From: Clostridiales bacterium
Lineage (GTDB): Bacteria > Bacillota > Clostridia > Lachnospirales > Lachnospiraceae
NCBI GenBank assembly: GCA_012837865.1
Contig: DUQJ01000010.1
Span: 1 to 42,207 of the forward strand
Direction of reading: 5' to 3'
Length of the DNA stretch: 42,207 bases
The notes beneath the pieces were generated by a model. It ran no database searches, was not told where the DNA came from, and worked only from the letters and a program-made list of their open reading frames with translations. Of the stretch, positions 1 to 7,766 are shown piece by piece (the stretch's first letter is position 1; each line of letters begins with the position of its first letter). The translations under genes were made by a program, and so were the position numbers.

Positions 1-98
1 GCTTCATTTATATCATACCCTAAGCATACTTCATCAAAGTTGTTTGCTCTTAATATAGGATCTTGTTCCCTTACAGGTACTTTTTTCAAAACATTCAT
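1..98 (-). CDS. nfnB: NfnB/GltA-like NADPH oxidoreductase subunit, N-terminus only
   Basis: Partial gene that runs off the left edge; 32 codons are visible. The protein begins MNVLKKVPVREQDPILRAN and continues to FDEVCLGYD, the usual start of the NfnB / glutamate synthase small-subunit-like flavoprotein family, just before the first 4Fe-4S cysteine motif. It starts 20 bases after nfnA ends, with an AGAAGG ribosome site. In this gene order the product is most likely the large subunit of NADH-dependent reduced ferredoxin:NADP+ oxidoreductase. The alternative name, NADPH-dependent glutamate synthase (gltA), is often applied to the same family and cannot be excluded from the fragment. Confidence 0.8.
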   Translation of the reverse strand, partial: MNVLKKVPVREQDPILRANNFDEVCLGYDINE

Positions 99-117
99 TT
101 ATTTATCCTTCTTATTG

Positions 118-1020
118 CTATTTTTTAGTACATGAACTTCCTTTATGATGATGTGTATCGCCTTCTGATGCCCTTAATCTTTTACGTCCTTCTCTTGATT
201 TAAACATCTTTTGTCTATTCATAGCTTCATCAAAATTAACTAAATGACCATCAAATTCAGGGCCATCTACACAAGCAAATTTTATCTCATCACCAATTGT
301 TAATCTACACGCTCCACACATACCAGTTCCATCAACCATAACCGGATTCATGCTTACCGTTGTTTTAATCCCTAATTCTTTAGTTAATATACATACAAAC
401 TTCATCATAATCATAGGTCCAATTGCAATTATATGGTCATATGTTTTGTTTTTATTATTTATTAAATCTTTTAAGCAATCATTTACATTCCCTTTAAATC
501 CGTATGTACCATCATCAGTAGAAACATAAACATTCTTTGCAACTGTTTTCATTTTGTCTTCTAATATTATATAATCCTTTGATCTTGATCCAATTATACA
601 ATCGACATCAATACCTTCTTGTTTCATCCATTTGATCTGTGGATATATAGGTGCTGTTCCAACTCCACCAGCTATAAACAATATTTTCTTTTTAAGTAAT
701 TCTTCTTTCGGCATATCAATAAATTCTGATGCACATCCTAGTGGTCCTGTAAAGTCTTGAAAAGCATCTCCCACTTCATATTCTGCCATTTTTATAGTTG
801 ATTCTCCAATTGCTTGAAATACAATTGTTACAGTTTCTTCTTCTCTATCATAGTCACATATTGTCAAGGGAATTCTTTCACCTTTTTCATCCATCTTCAC
901 TATTACAAATTGACCTGGATTACATGATTTAGATACTCTTGGTGCTTTAATGTCTAAAAGAAAAATTTTATTTGCCAATGTTTCTTTTTTTGTTATTATA
1001 TATGGAAATTTCCCTTCCAC
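118..1020 (-). CDS. nfnA: NfnA, ferredoxin:NADP+ oxidoreductase subunit alpha
   Basis: 300-residue FAD / 2Fe-2S protein of the dihydroorotate dehydrogenase electron-transfer (PyrK-like) family. The N-terminal half is the ferredoxin-reductase FAD domain and GGVGTAPIYPQ begins the nucleotide-binding part. Near the C-terminus VDGTGMCGACRLT followed by FACVDGPEFDGH gives an Asp-x4-Cys-x2-Cys-x11-Cys pattern, which fits the 2Fe-2S cluster of NfnA with one Asp and three Cys ligands. The gene lies directly before the nfnB start. NfnAB couples NADH and reduced ferredoxin oxidation to NADP+ reduction in the cytoplasm of anaerobes. The last 25 residues are basic and His-rich. A sulfide dehydrogenase (SudB) label is a naming variant. 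Confidence 0.85.
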   Translation of the reverse strand: MEGKFPYIITKKETLANKIFLLDIKAPRVSKSCNPGQFVIVKMDEKGERIPLTICDYDREEETVTIVFQAIGESTIKMAEYEVGDAFQDFTGPLGCASEFIDMPKEELLKKKILFIAGGVGTAPIYPQIKWMKQEGIDVDCIIGSRSKDYIILEDKMKTVAKNVYVSTDDGTYGFKGNVNDCLKDLINNKNKTYDHIIAIGPMIMMKFVCILTKELGIKTTVSMNPVMVDGTGMCGACRLTIGDEIKFACVDGPEFDGHLVNFDEAMNRQKMFKSREGRKRLRASEGDTHHHKGSSCTKK

Positions 1021-1059
1021 CTTAAATACACTCCCTTTTCATCTAACTTGTTTCATATA

Positions 1060-1088
1060 ATTATATGAGATTAAATATAATATATCAA
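1060..1088 (-). promoter_or_regulatory. Sigma-A type promoter for nfnAB
   Basis: On the minus strand, TTGATA (1083-1088) and TATAAT (1060-1065) are separated by 17 bases, about 40 bases before the nfnA start. This is a prediction from consensus only. Confidence 0.6.
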
Positions 1089-1127
1089 GCTTTATTTAAC
1101 TATAGGGATTTCTATAACTTTTATAAA

Positions 1128-1164
1128 AATATAAGAGCCCCTATTTAGGAGACTCTTATATTAT
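1128..1164 (-). terminator. Terminator after the repeat lipoprotein gene
   Basis: An imperfect hairpin pairs the ATAAGAG and CTCTTAT arms and the CCTA/TAGG inner arms, just after the stop of the lipoprotein gene, and is followed on the minus strand by TTTTTAT. Confidence 0.6.
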
Positions 1165-1169
1165 GCTTA

Positions 1170-1532
1170 TTATCTTCCAGTTGTACCTGTTCCATTTCCA
1201 TTGGATGTGCCGGTTCCATTTCCATTGGATGTGCCGGTTCCTGTTCCATTGGTTGTGCCGGTTCCATTTCCATTGGTTGTGCCGGTTCCTGTTCCATTGG
1301 ATGTGCCGGTTCCTGTTCCATTATTTGTTCCATTGTTTGTTCCATTTCCTATTCCGTTATTTGTTCCATTATTCGTCCCATTATTCGTTCCGTTATTTGT
1401 TCCATTTCCTATTCCGTTATTTGTTCCATTGTTAGTGCCATTGGGTTTAACATCATTATTATAAGGTCCACAAGCTGTAAAAGTAAACATAACTAATAAC
1501 AACGCTATCATTAATACGGCTTTCTTTTTCAT
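1170..1532 (-). CDS. Small lipoprotein made of Gly/Asn/Thr repeats
   Basis: 120 residues. A Lys-rich start, a hydrophobic stretch and a FTAC lipobox (Cys at about residue 21) indicate a lipoprotein signal peptide, so the mature protein should be anchored to the outer face of the membrane. Everything after about residue 30 is low complexity: first GTNNGTNNGIGNG-type units, then GTGTGTSNGTGTGTT-type units. No catalytic domain is present. The start is supported by an AGGAGGAG site just upstream. The function is not recognisable; a flexible wall-spanning or surface tether is only a guess. The tandem DNA repeat makes copy number likely to vary between strains. It is monocistronic, with its own terminator. 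Confidence 0.7.
   Translation of the reverse strand: MKKKAVLMIALLLVMFTFTACGPYNNDVKPNGTNNGTNNGIGNGTNNGTNNGTNNGTNNGIGNGTNNGTNNGTGTGTSNGTGTGTTNGNGTGTTNGTGTGTSNGNGTGTSNGNGTGTTGR
1238..1434 (-). repeat. Short tandem repeats inside the lipoprotein gene
   Basis: Degenerate 12-18 bp units coding for Gly-Thr-Asn-Asn and Gly-Thr-Gly-Thr-Ser/Thr-Asn. The section from about 1320 to 1434 uses GGAACAAATAAC-like units; lower coordinates use GGAACCGGCACA-like units. The long open frames on the opposite strand here are by-products of the repeat. Confidence 0.8.
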
Positions 1533-1624
1533 ATGATACTCCTCCTATTAAAAAAATAATTTTACTCAGTTAGTATCTCACATTAATGATATTTATATTC
1601 TATGGATTTTTATATTATATGGTG

Positions 1625-2170
1625 TCATTTAATGATTTTTGAAATGGACTTAAAAGTTTCTGTTCCTGCTTTTCTAGTTAATTCAAATAAAACAGATTCA
1701 TACGATGTAATAGTTACACCTTCGCTTATCATTCTTTGAATAGCTGTAATAGTATCTTCAGTTTTGCGTGATCCAATACAATCTTTAATTAAAATAACAT
1801 TATAATCATTAGCTAATAGATCAATTACTGTTTGTTGTACACATATATGAGATTCAATTCCACATATTATTATATTTTTTTTATTCATTTTTTTTATTTG
1901 TCTTTTAATCTCTTCATTATCATAGCAACTAAATTCTACCTTATCATAATAGGTAAATTCCCCGTTAAACTCTTCTTGTAATTCATTAACTGTCATTCCA
2001 AGTCCTCTAGTATATTGTTGCGTTACTATTGTTGGTACATCTAAAACATTAAATCCTTTTATTAAATTTTTAGTGTTTTTTATTAATTCTTCTTGATTAA
2101 ACATAGCAGGTAATAATCTTTCTTGAAAATCTATTACTAATGCCATAGTTTCGTTTAATAATATTCTCAT
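1625..2170 (-). CDS. Isochorismatase-family cysteine hydrolase
   Basis: 181-residue cytoplasmic hydrolase of the isochorismatase/nicotinamidase superfamily. The Asp-Lys-Cys triad is visible: Asp14 in ALVIDFQE, Lys77 in YYDKVEFS, and Cys110 in IESHICVQQT; the Gly-Ile-Glu-Ser-His segment is typical of the YcaC-like branch. It is full length. The substrate cannot be told from the sequence; many members act on small amides or have unknown substrates. It stands alone and diverges from the ABC transporter operon across a 150-base gap. Confidence 0.85.
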   Translation of the reverse strand: MRILLNETMALVIDFQERLLPAMFNQEELIKNTKNLIKGFNVLDVPTIVTQQYTRGLGMTVNELQEEFNGEFTYYDKVEFSCYDNEEIKRQIKKMNKKNIIICGIESHICVQQTVIDLLANDYNVILIKDCIGSRKTEDTITAIQRMISEGVTITSYESVLFELTRKAGTETFKSISKIIK

Positions 2171-2323
2171 TATTTTTCTCCTTATCTTTATATATAAGTC
2201 ATTTTAACTTAAGAACTACTTTTAGTAAAGTAACCTAAAGAATGTCCGCTCATATAATATAATATATAAAGTAATTTAAATCTTTTTCAAAGAAATAAAT
2301 TACATTAATATGGAGGAGAACTT

Positions 2324-3097
2324 ATGTCGTTATTAAAAATAGATAATATTAGTTACTCCTACCATAATCTTGAAGGCGAAACTCATGCATTGGCTAATGT
2401 TTCTTTCGAGGTGTTGGATGGAGAATTTCTTGCCATAGTTGGTCCTAGTGGATGTGGTAAATCTACATTACTTTCTTTAATTGCCGGGTTATTTGAGCCA
2501 AGTAATGGTTTTATATATATTAATGATAAAAATATAAAAACTTCAGGAAAAAACATAGGATATATGCTACAAAAAGACCATTTATTAGAATGGAGAGATA
2601 CTTATAAAAATGTCACTCTCGGACTTGAAATACAAAATAAGTTACACGAGAATAGTTATATGCAGATTAATGAATTATTAAACACATATGGATTAATTTC
2701 TTTTAAAAATTCATATCCTTCTGAATTATCAGGTGGCATGAGACAAAGAGCTGCTCTTATAAGAACGCTTTTGTTAGAGCCTGATATACTGTTATTAGAT
2801 GAACCTTTTTCAGCTCTAGATTATCAAACTCGATTAGAAGTTTCAGATGATATATGGAGTATTATAAAAAAAGAAAAGAAAACAGCGATTTTAATAACCC
2901 ATGACATAGCAGAAGCGATAAGTATGGCAGATAGAATAATTGTTTTAACAGATAGACCTGGATCAGTTAAATCAGTTTTTGAAATAAGTCTTAATATAAA
3001 AAATAAAACTCCTTTTAATTCAAGAATCGCACCAGAGTTTAGTAATTATTTTAATTTAATATGGAAGGAGTTAAATAATAATGAGCAGAAAGTATAG
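2324..3097 (+). CDS. ABC importer ATPase, SsuB/TauB type
   Basis: 257-residue cytoplasmic ATPase of the nitrate/sulfonate/taurine-type (NitT/TauT) importer family. Walker A GPSGCGKST is at 40-48, signature LSGGMRQ at 135-141, Walker B ILLLDE at 155-160, and the switch His lies in LITHDIAEA. A GGAGGAG site precedes the ATG. It overlaps the permease gene by 17 bases, so the two are translationally coupled. Substrates of this family include sulfonates, nitrate and thiamine precursors, and the sequence does not choose between them. No riboswitch was found upstream. Confidence 0.88.
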   Translation: MSLLKIDNISYSYHNLEGETHALANVSFEVLDGEFLAIVGPSGCGKSTLLSLIAGLFEPSNGFIYINDKNIKTSGKNIGYMLQKDHLLEWRDTYKNVTLGLEIQNKLHENSYMQINELLNTYGLISFKNSYPSELSGGMRQRAALIRTLLLEPDILLLDEPFSALDYQTRLEVSDDIWSIIKKEKKTAILITHDIAEAISMADRIIVLTDRPGSVKSVFEISLNIKNKTPFNSRIAPEFSNYFNLIWKELNNNEQKV

Positions 3098-3902
3098 GAA
3101 AGTTAAACATTCCAGTGCAAATGTTTCTGCTACCCAAAAAGCTTATGTAAAGCATCATATAAATAGGATGCGTAAAATACGTATTACTCAATTTTTAATA
3201 TTAATTAGCTTTTTCTTATTATGGGAAATAACTACAAGGTTAAAGGTTATTGATCCTTTTATTTTTTCTAGTCCATCTCGGGTATTAAAGACCTTTATCC
3301 AGATGATGGTAGATGGGCAGCTCTTTTTCCATGTAGGAATTACATTACTCGAAACATTTGCAAGTTTTATTATTGTCATTGTTCTTGGCATATTCATCGC
3401 GGTAATACTTTGGTGGAATGATAATATTGCACAAATATTTGATCCTTATCTAGTTATATTAAATGCTTTGCCAAAGTCAGCTCTTGCTCCTGTATTTATT
3501 GTATGGCTTGGTAATAATATGAAGACAATTATTGTAGCTGCTGTATCTGTAGCTCTCTTTGGTACAATTATCAACTTGTATACAGATTTTATCAATGTTG
3601 AAGAGGATAAAATCAAGTTAATTAAAACTTTAGGTGGTTCAAAAGCAGATGTGCTTTTTAAGGTAATCATTCCTTCAAATATACCTTCTATTATTAGCGT
3701 TATGAAAATTAATATAGGTCTTTCATTGGTTGGTGTTATTATCGGTGAATTCCTGGCTGCAAAATCCGGACTAGGATATCTAATTGTATATGGAAGTCAA
3801 GTGTTTAAACTAGATCTTGTGATGACTTCAATTGTTATTTTATGTGTTGTTGCCACAGGATTATATAAGGTTTTATCTGTGATTGAGAAAAAATATAAGT
3901 AG
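3081..3902 (+). CDS. ABC importer permease, SsuC/TauC type
   Basis: 273-residue inner-membrane permease with about six hydrophobic segments beginning near residue 38 after a basic N-terminal tail. The conserved EAA-type loop that docks with the ATPase is seen around IKLIKTLGGSKADVLFKVIIPSNIPSI. PFIFSSPSRVL and ALPKSALAPVFIVWLG are typical of the SsuC/TauC/NitT branch. It is the last intact gene of this operon: no substrate-binding protein follows, and the DNA after it is a scar of broken genes. Confidence 0.88.
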   Translation: MSRKYRKVKHSSANVSATQKAYVKHHINRMRKIRITQFLILISFFLLWEITTRLKVIDPFIFSSPSRVLKTFIQMMVDGQLFFHVGITLLETFASFIIVIVLGIFIAVILWWNDNIAQIFDPYLVILNALPKSALAPVFIVWLGNNMKTIIVAAVSVALFGTIINLYTDFINVEEDKIKLIKTLGGSKADVLFKVIIPSNIPSIISVMKINIGLSLVGVIIGEFLAAKSGLGYLIVYGSQVFKLDLVMTSIVILCVVATGLYKVLSVIEKKYK

Positions 3903-3977
3903 CTATTGTAGACTTTTATTATTTCGGTACAGAAAATATTCTTCCATTTATCCAACTGTTTTTTACTACTGTTACTT

Positions 3978-4228
3978 TTATTCTTGAATCGCCTTAAAAT
4001 TAACACCTGAATTGCTATGATAAGTAACTACACTAAATAATTTAGTGGCTTGTACATTTCCTTTTTGGATAGTAACCGTCATTATATACTCATGGGGATT
4101 AGTTGTTGTTGCATCCATAGAAATACTTCCGGAAGCATTAAGTCTCTTTTTGCTGCGGCTACGTCAAGAATATCTTGAACTGCTGTAACCCTTGCTAATA
4201 AGGTATCTTTAACTGTCCCTGCTGGTAA
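3978..4228 (-). pseudogene. C-terminal remnant of a surface (S-layer-like) repeat protein, frameshifted
   Basis: Two minus-strand frames join into one sensible protein end. The first reads RLPAGTVKDTLLARVTAVQD then ILDVAAAK, a pattern like the LPxGTxKxxLxxRLxxVQ helical repeats of bacterial cell-surface proteins. After the A-run at 4147-4151 the sense continues in another frame as NASGSISMDATTTNPHEYIM then TVTIQKGNVQATKLFSVVTY, ending at the stop at 3978-3980. A one- or two-base indel at the A-run explains the break. No start is present; the upstream part ends abruptly at about 4226, where plus-strand histidine-kinase code begins. The family assignment is by pattern recognition only. Confidence 0.5.
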
Positions 4229-4511
4229 TCTATTGGAGAATGCTGTGGAGGCCTGCCAACGACAACTAAGTGAGAACAAGACTATTTTTATCGCTGGTCA
4301 ATTACAAGATGGGCATCTTGACTTTGTTATAGATAACAGTTTTAACGAAGAATTAAAAACTATGGGAGGAAAACATCTATCCTCTAAGCGAGATGGTTTC
4401 GGTCTTGGCATTTCCTCTGTCCTGGAAATTGTTGACCGGTATAATGGCATAATCAATCTGTATGTCGATAAAAAAACTTTCCACGTAGAGATTTCCTTGC
4501 CACTTGTGTAA
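4179..4511 (+). pseudogene. C-terminal remnant of a GHKL-type sensor histidine kinase
   Basis: From about 4226 the plus strand encodes GNLLENAVEACQRQ (the N box), then HLSSKRDGFGLGISSVLEIV (the G box) and a final IINLYVDKKTFHVEISLPLV, i.e. the end of the ATPase domain of an AgrC-like kinase. The sensor, membrane and dimerisation parts are missing. The in-frame codons from 4179 to 4226 read as the antisense of the neighbouring surface-protein remnant and do not look like kinase sequence, so the real kinase code starts near 4226. There is no plausible ribosome site and no response regulator. I treat it as non-functional. Confidence 0.65.
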
Positions 4512-4564
4512 GAGAAAACGAATAAAAAGATAAGCAATTAAAAAGTTTAGCCAGAATTACAAGA

Positions 4565-4612
4565 AAAAATCAGCTAGAATTATAATTTTCACATAATTCT
4601 AGCTGATTTTAT
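4565..4612. terminator. Bidirectional terminator
   Basis: An 18-bp inverted repeat (4566-4583 with 4593-4610, core ATCAGCTAGAATTAT) with A-run and T-run flanks lies between the kinase remnant and the DegV gene, which converge on it. Confidence 0.85.
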
Positions 4613-4635
4613 CTTCAACTCTTTTTTAATTTTTA

Positions 4636-5472
4636 TTAAAACGAAACAATTATGCCTCCATCAGCTGCATACATAGTGCTAACTCCAGCTGTATCAACGA
4701 TAAAAACATCTTTGAACTTAATTCTTTTTAATAATTCTTCTTTAACATAAATTGCTCTCTCATAGTTATTACAATGCGCTATACCCAGTATTCTTTCAGC
4801 AGGTTTTATAACTTCATTTTCTATTATCTTTGCCATTGCAATTAAAGCTTTATTTATGCCTCTAGCTTGATCAATCTTATATATTGTACCTTCATTAGTC
4901 GCACCCATTATTGGTTTAATATTTAAAGCACTTGCAATTATTCCTTGCAGTCCTGATAAACGTCCATTCTTACGTAATGTTTCAAGGGTTTCCAGTACAA
5001 ATCTCGTAGTTTGTCCATCCCTATACTTAATTACTTCTTTCATAACTTCTTCAAACTTCATACCCTTATCAATACACTCAACAATTTTCATTGCTAATAG
5101 GGATTGAGATACTGATGCGGCTCTTGAATCAATCAAACCAATGTTTTTATCCGGATGATCTTCTAAGTATAATTGCTTAGCAACCTGTGCACTATTAAAA
5201 GAGCCACTTAATTCTGATGATAATGTTATAACATATGCATCTCCATCAAAATCAAATTTATTCATATAGTCATAAGGTGACGGGCATGATGATTTTGGTG
5301 CTGAACTACTTGCTTTGACCTTCTTCAAAAATTCCTTTTGATCAAAGGTTTCATCATCCACTATATTCTCATTATCAACTATCAATGTTAAAGGTACTAA
5401 ATGAAAATGCTCGTTTTCTTTTAAATCCAATGGTAAATCCGTACAACTATCTCCAACTATTCTATATGACAT
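4636..5472 (-). CDS. DegV family fatty-acid-binding protein
   Basis: 278 residues, full length for DegV proteins. The N-terminal GDSCTDLP and the TLSSELSGSFNSAQ segment, whose serines hold the carboxylate of a bound fatty acid, are present. In Firmicutes such proteins (FakB) present exogenous fatty acids to the kinase FakA, but many DegV paralogues have no proven role. The start is fixed by a GGAGG site six bases before the ATG. FakA is not in the window. The gene has a long leader with two hairpins, listed separately. Confidence 0.85.
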   Translation of the reverse strand: MSYRIVGDSCTDLPLDLKENEHFHLVPLTLIVDNENIVDDETFDQKEFLKKVKASSSAPKSSCPSPYDYMNKFDFDGDAYVITLSSELSGSFNSAQVAKQLYLEDHPDKNIGLIDSRAASVSQSLLAMKIVECIDKGMKFEEVMKEVIKYRDGQTTRFVLETLETLRKNGRLSGLQGIIASALNIKPIMGATNEGTIYKIDQARGINKALIAMAKIIENEVIKPAERILGIAHCNNYERAIYVKEELLKRIKFKDVFIVDTAGVSTMYAADGGIIVSF

Positions 5473-5500
5473 GGCCTACCTCCATAATGTTTCTCATTTC

Positions 5501-5575
5501 TAGATAACCCTGCTACATTATTTGTAGCAGTTGTTAGATAACTACAAGATGTAGTATCAATTACCATATATGATA
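5501..5575 (-). promoter_or_regulatory. Promoter -10 and hairpin-bearing leader of the DegV gene
   Basis: A -10 like element (TATCAT, 5570-5575 on the minus strand) is followed by two perfect hairpins, arms ACTACA/TGTAGT (5541-5555) and CTGCTACA/TGTAGCAG (5510-5530). Two copies of TAGATAAC (plus-strand reading) flank the larger hairpin at 5501-5508 and 5535-5542. Neither hairpin has a T-run, so they are not simple terminators. Confidence 0.45.
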
Positions 5576-5643
5576 GCATAGTATTAATAATTTTGAAAGT
5601 ACTATTTATAAAAAACGTTAAATATTTCATACTTTAAACTAAT

Positions 5644-7638
5644 TTAAATTAAATTCATCATTATTTCATTACTTCTTTGAATAAATTTAGTCATAGCCTC
5701 TGGTTCTAGTTGTTTGTAACTTAATAATGCCAAATCATATAATTGTTCACAAACGATATTAGTATTATCTGCTTTTTCATTATTTATTAAGTATTGTACA
5801 AGTTTATTATTAACATTTAATACTAATGTTTCATTTCCACCAAACATATCTGCATCCATTGCAGGCATTCCAGGCATAGAATACATTTTCATCATTTCTT
5901 GCATTCGACGATTTTCTTCTGATAATGTAATCATTGAAGCTATTTTATCATTTTTAAGCTTTTCTACTTTTATACTCAACTTTTCATTATCTAATGCTTT
6001 CCTAAATAATTCAGTTAGTTTTTCTGTTTTTTCATTTAATCCCTTTTCTTCCTCTTCATCAGCCTCTTCTTTAAAGTTATCTGTTAAGTCCGAATCAATT
6101 CTTTGGAATTTAATTTCCCCATTTTGTTGTTCTAGATAAGAGATAAATGGTTGATCAATATTATGTGTAAGAAGTATAGCATCTATGCCTTCTTCTTTAA
6201 ACATATTGATATATTGGCTTTGTAGTTTGATATCAGTTACATAATAAACCACATCCCTATCATCAACTTCTTCATCAACTTCTAAATCATCTTTGCCATC
6301 CGCAACATCCGGTTCCACTTCATCTTTACTATCATTTCCATCTTGTAATTCTTTAGACTTTTCAACATACTCTGGTAAAGTAGTGTAATCCCCTTCTAGA
6401 TTCTTAAAAATAATATAATCTTTCATCTTTTCAGCGAATTTATCATCTTTTAAACATCCAAATTTAATAAATGGACTTATATCATCCCAAAACTTTTCAT
6501 AATTTTCTTTATCAACTTTAAACATTCCTGATAATTTATCTGCTACTTTTTTAGTAATATAATCAGATATTTTCTTTACAAATCCGTCATTTTGCAATGC
6601 ACTTCTAGATACATTCAATGGTAAATCCGGACAATCAATCACACCTTTAAGAAGCATTAAAAATTCTGGTATAACTTCTTTTATATTATCAGCTATAAAT
6701 ACTTGATTGTTATAAAGCTTAATCTTTCCTTCGATTGAATCATATTCTGTGTTTATCTTAGGGAAATATAAAATACCTTTCAAATTAAAAGGATAGTCCA
6801 TATTAAGATGAATCCAGAATAACGGTTCTTTATAATCATGGAATACTTCTCTATAAAACTTTTTATAATCTTCATCTGTACAATCATTTGGATGCTTTGT
6901 CCACAAAGGTTTTGTCTCATTAATTGGTTTAGGGCTGTTATCTACTTCATTGCCCTCTTCATCAACTTCGATTTCCTCTGGCTTATCGTCTTCCTTTAAC
7001 GCATCACTTGCATTGCTAAAATATATTTCTTCCGGCATAAATGAACAATACTTTTCTATTACTTCCTTCGCTCTATATTCATTACAGAATTCATAACTAT
7101 TATCATTTAAATATAAAGTGATTTCTGTTCCTCTTGTTGACTTGCTAGCTTCTGACATCTCAAACTCTGTCTCTCCATCGGATTCCCAATGAACAGCCTT
7201 TGATCCTTCTTGCCATGATAGTGTATCTATAGTCACTTTATTAGCTACCATGAATGCAGAATAAAAACCTAAACCAAAATGCCCGATTATTTGGTCATCA
7301 TTTGTTTTATCTTTATATTTTTCTACGAAATCTTTTGCACCTGAGAATGCTATTTGATTAATATATTCTTTAACCTCATCAGCAGTCATTCCGATACCAT
7401 TATCAATAAATTTAATTGTTTTATCTTCAGGATTAGCAATTACATCTATCCTAAACTTTTCATTATCCTTAAATTGTATTTCTCCCATAATTTCTAGTTT
7501 TTTTAATTTAGTAATAGCATCAACACCATTAGAAATTATTTCTCTAAAGAAAATATCATGGTCAGAATATAGCCATTTCTTGATTATTGGGAAAATGTTT
7601 TCCGAATTAATTGATAAACTACCGCGTTCTTTACTCAT
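5644..7638 (-). CDS. htpG: Chaperone protein HtpG (Hsp90)
   Basis: 664-residue cytoplasmic Hsp90 chaperone. The N-terminal GHKL ATPase shows Glu33 and Asn37 in FREIISNGVDA, Asp79 in DNGIGMT, and GHFGLGFYSAF; the middle domain has NVSRSALQND with the catalytic Arg; the C-terminal dimerisation domain follows. It is about 40 residues longer than the E. coli protein because of two acidic inserts: one after DALKEDDKPEE near residue 220 and one rich in Asp/Glu near 435-460. An AAAGGAG site precedes the ATG. A CIRCE operator and a strong promoter lie upstream, so HrcA heat-shock control is likely. Confidence 0.95.
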   Translation of the reverse strand: MSKERGSLSINSENIFPIIKKWLYSDHDIFFREIISNGVDAITKLKKLEIMGEIQFKDNEKFRIDVIANPEDKTIKFIDNGIGMTADEVKEYINQIAFSGAKDFVEKYKDKTNDDQIIGHFGLGFYSAFMVANKVTIDTLSWQEGSKAVHWESDGETEFEMSEASKSTRGTEITLYLNDNSYEFCNEYRAKEVIEKYCSFMPEEIYFSNASDALKEDDKPEEIEVDEEGNEVDNSPKPINETKPLWTKHPNDCTDEDYKKFYREVFHDYKEPLFWIHLNMDYPFNLKGILYFPKINTEYDSIEGKIKLYNNQVFIADNIKEVIPEFLMLLKGVIDCPDLPLNVSRSALQNDGFVKKISDYITKKVADKLSGMFKVDKENYEKFWDDISPFIKFGCLKDDKFAEKMKDYIIFKNLEGDYTTLPEYVEKSKELQDGNDSKDEVEPDVADGKDDLEVDEEVDDRDVVYYVTDIKLQSQYINMFKEEGIDAILLTHNIDQPFISYLEQQNGEIKFQRIDSDLTDNFKEEADEEEEKGLNEKTEKLTELFRKALDNEKLSIKVEKLKNDKIASMITLSEENRRMQEMMKMYSMPGMPAMDADMFGGNETLVLNVNNKLVQYLINNEKADNTNIVCEQLYDLALLSYKQLEPEAMTKFIQRSNEIMMNLI

Positions 7639-7693
7639 AAATTAATCTCCTTTAATAAAGTTTTTCATTTTTTCTTTTATCATTATAATAGAC

Positions 7694-7722
7694 ATATTAA
7701 TACCTTACTTAATAAATGTCAA
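7694..7722 (-). promoter_or_regulatory. Sigma-A promoter of htpG
   Basis: Minus strand TTGACA (7717-7722) and TAATAT (7694-7699) are spaced by 17 bases, about 55 bases before the htpG start codon. Confidence 0.75.
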
Positions 7723-7729
7723 GAGGAAA

Positions 7730-7756
7730 TTAGCACTCAACAGTCGTGAGTGCTAA
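7730..7756. promoter_or_regulatory. CIRCE operator (HrcA binding site)
   Basis: A perfect CIRCE element, TTAGCACTC-N9-GAGTGCTAA. It lies 8 bases upstream of the htpG -35 box and 10 bases after the stop of the TraX-family gene. HrcA normally binds CIRCE to repress groESL and dnaK operons; here it must act from upstream of the promoter, or on transcription arriving from the operon behind it. Confidence 0.93.
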
Positions 7757-7766
7757 CAATTGTTTT

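Noticed and set aside
1163-1464. Two long plus-strand open frames over the lipoprotein gene
   Set aside because: They are translations of the antisense of a short tandem repeat (runs of VPVPF or FHFHW) with no ribosome site.
2171-2323. TPP or other riboswitch before the ABC importer
   Set aside because: No CTGAGA or other core motif and no terminator; the gap is short and AT-rich.
4082-4279. A 65-codon minus-strand open frame as an intact gene
   Set aside because: Its two ends belong to different sources (antisense of the kinase remnant and the surface-repeat remnant) and it runs out of frame after the A-run.
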